Assembly (NCBI GenBank): GCA_016873905.1
Contig: VGVU01000065.1
Location: 1-7,323 of the forward strand
DNA: 7,323 nucleotides
Reading direction: 5' to 3'
From: Betaproteobacteria bacterium
Lineage (GTDB): Bacteria; Pseudomonadota; Gammaproteobacteria; Burkholderiales; Thiobacillaceae
A program made the position numbers and the translations under genes. The notes under the pieces were generated by a model. The model had not been told where the DNA came from. It did no database searches and saw only the letters and a list, made by a program, of their open reading frames with translations. Shown here one piece after another: positions 6,288-7,323 of the stretch. Position 1 is the stretch's first letter; the number at the start of each line of letters is the position of its first letter.

Positions 6288-7323
6288 GTTTGTGCCGCCT
6301 CCTGTCGCCGCCAGGCGCGCAAAGCGGCCGCCGCCATCAACATCACGCCGGCCAGCACGGCCAACAGCGGCCACAAGGCCGGGCGGTTCCACTTTTGTTG
6401 ATAAGCCACCCGCGCGGCGGGATCGAGGTCCGCGTATTTAAGGGTGTTGTTGGCCATCAGGTTCGGCGGCCGCGGGGCCACCCAGCCGTGGCGCAGGGCG
6501 TAACTCTTGCTGACATAGGCAAAGGCCCAAGGCGCGTCATGCTGGACCAAGGCCAACATCTGATCAATCACGGCCTGCCGCGCCGGGCCGTTTTCCATGT
6601 CTTTCATCTGCTCAAACAGGCGGTCAAAGGCCGCGCTCTGGTAATTGGCCGCGTTTTCGCCGTTTCGCCCGGCCTTGCGGTTGGGGCCGTGGAGCAGGAA
6701 CAGAAAGTTTTCCGGATCGGGGTAATCGGCGTTCCAGCCCCATTCGAAGATCTGCGCGCTGCCCTTCAACATCTTGTCCTGAAAGCGATTGTAGTCGGTG
6801 GCGCGCACCACGAGCTGGATGCCGAGCTTGGCGAACTGCTTGCGATACCAGTCCAGCCGAGCCTTGGCGTCCGCACCCCCAGCCATGGTGTCGAGGTAGA
6901 GCACCAGCGGCGCCCCGTTCTGGGCGTGGCGGCCTTCCGGCCAGCCAGCCTCTCGCAGTAATCGCCTGGCATCCTCCAACGGCCGGCGTTGCAGACGGCC
7001 AGCGCGCCAGACATGCGTAACGGGGTTGACCCCCGCCGCGCCGTCCCGATAACCGAAGATGCCCGGCGGGATCGGGCCCTGCGCCGGAATGCCGCGGCCG
7101 TTGAGAAAGATGGAGATAAATTCCTCCCAGTCGAGGGCGATCGAGAGCGCCTGACGCAGCTTGCGCGCCGAGTCACTCGTACCGCCCAGCACCGGATCCA
7201 GCCCGTTGAAACCGACATACCACAGCGAGGGTCGCAATGCCGTCACCAGTTGCAGGTTGCGCTGCTGCATCTCGGCGGACAACTCCGGCGTGCCGTCCGG
7301 GGCCACGCGAATGGCCTGGTCGA
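6284..7323 (-). CDS. Family 5 extracellular solute-binding protein of a peptide ABC transporter, with C-terminal membrane anchor (5' part missing)
   Basis: This is the C-terminal part of the periplasmic receptor that hands substrate to the permeases. The frame runs off the window edge (DQAIRVAPDG is the first visible stretch), so its signal peptide is not seen; a GTG at 7306 is internal. The 345 visible residues show SBP_bac_5 features: KLRQALSIALDWEEFISIFL (54-73), GIPAQGPIPPGIFGY (77-91), PLEDARRLLREAGWPEG (114-130), WYRKQFAKLGIQLVVRATDY (158-177) and WGWNADYPDPENFLFLLHGPN (195-214). The usual domain ends near PAARVAYQQKW. A hydrophobic helix (about 315-335, PLLAVLAGVMLMAAAAL) follows, then RAWRRQEAAQT. 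By the positive-inside rule this would tether the receptor to the inner membrane with its C-terminus in the cytoplasm. It is the first visible gene of the operon. Di- or oligopeptide specificity is inferred from family and neighbours only. Confidence 0.9.
   Translation of the reverse strand, partial: DQAIRVAPDGTPELSAEMQQRNLQLVTALRPSLWYVGFNGLDPVLGGTSDSARKLRQALSIALDWEEFISIFLNGRGIPAQGPIPPGIFGYRDGAAGVNPVTHVWRAGRLQRRPLEDARRLLREAGWPEGRHAQNGAPLVLYLDTMAGGADAKARLDWYRKQFAKLGIQLVVRATDYNRFQDKMLKGSAQIFEWGWNADYPDPENFLFLLHGPNRKAGRNGENAANYQSAAFDRLFEQMKDMENGPARQAVIDQMLALVQHDAPWAFAYVSKSYALRHGWVAPRPPNLMANNTLKYADLDPAARVAYQQKWNRPALWPLLAVLAGVMLMAAAALRAWRRQEAAQT
6298..6303 (-). promoter_or_regulatory. Ribosome binding site that fixes the DppB-type permease start
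   Basis: AGGAGG on the minus strand, 10 bases before ATG 6287 and inside the end of the substrate-binding protein gene, supports this start over the longer open frame. Confidence 0.75.

Noticed and set aside
6288..6392. Longer start for the DppB-type permease
   Set aside because: The added 35 residues are Gly/Arg-rich, overlap the end of the receptor gene, and displace the canonical MIAYLTRR start that has AGGAGG before it.
7304..7306. GTG as the start of the substrate-binding protein
   Set aside because: The frame continues open to the window edge and the sequence is already mid-domain, so the true start lies outside.

Overview
The window reads as a stretch of chromosome from a moderately GC-rich Gram-negative proteobacterium, probably a gammaproteobacterium. 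The grounds are a PpiD-type inner-membrane periplasmic chaperone, a MltD-type murein lytic transglycosylase with a LysM domain, and a DppBC/YejBE-class peptide ABC importer. A genus cannot be named from these data. I see no mobile element, CRISPR array, tRNA or rRNA. Almost all of the sequence is accounted for by six protein genes, two of them cut by the window edges.

Layout. Bases 1-821 (minus) are the N-terminal 273 codons of ppiD, cut just as its parvulin domain begins. Bases 822-1076 are a divergent control region. It holds a good sigma70-type promoter for ppiD (TATAAT, 17-base spacer, GC-rich discriminator), an extended -10 for mltD, and several perfect short inverted repeats. Bases 1077-2339 (plus) are mltD. 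It converges, with an 11-base gap and no visible terminator, on a four-gene ABC transporter operon read on the minus strand. In order of transcription the operon is substrate-binding protein (7323-6284, 5' end missing), permease 1 (6287-5310), permease 2 (5313-4171) and a two-domain ATPase (4171-2351). The reading frames overlap by 4, 4 and 1 bases, and each downstream start has a purine-rich ribosome binding site, so they are almost certainly one translationally coupled unit.

How the genes work together. The transporter set is complete: a family 5 solute receptor, two EAA-loop permeases and a fused ATPase carrying both nucleotide-binding domains. It should import oligopeptides or a related solute. 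PpiD and MltD act in the envelope, on outer-membrane and periplasmic protein folding and on peptidoglycan turnover. Murein peptide uptake by the transporter is possible, but the only support is adjacency.

Nothing here amounts to a clearly new system. The features most worth a second look are the C-terminal membrane anchor on the substrate-binding protein, the one-sided four-cysteine (probable Fe-S) motif and unusual Ala/Ser/Pro linker in the fused ATPase, the extra N-terminal helix and large periplasmic loop in permease 2, the lone cysteine pair beside the active site of MltD, and the repeat-rich ppiD leader.
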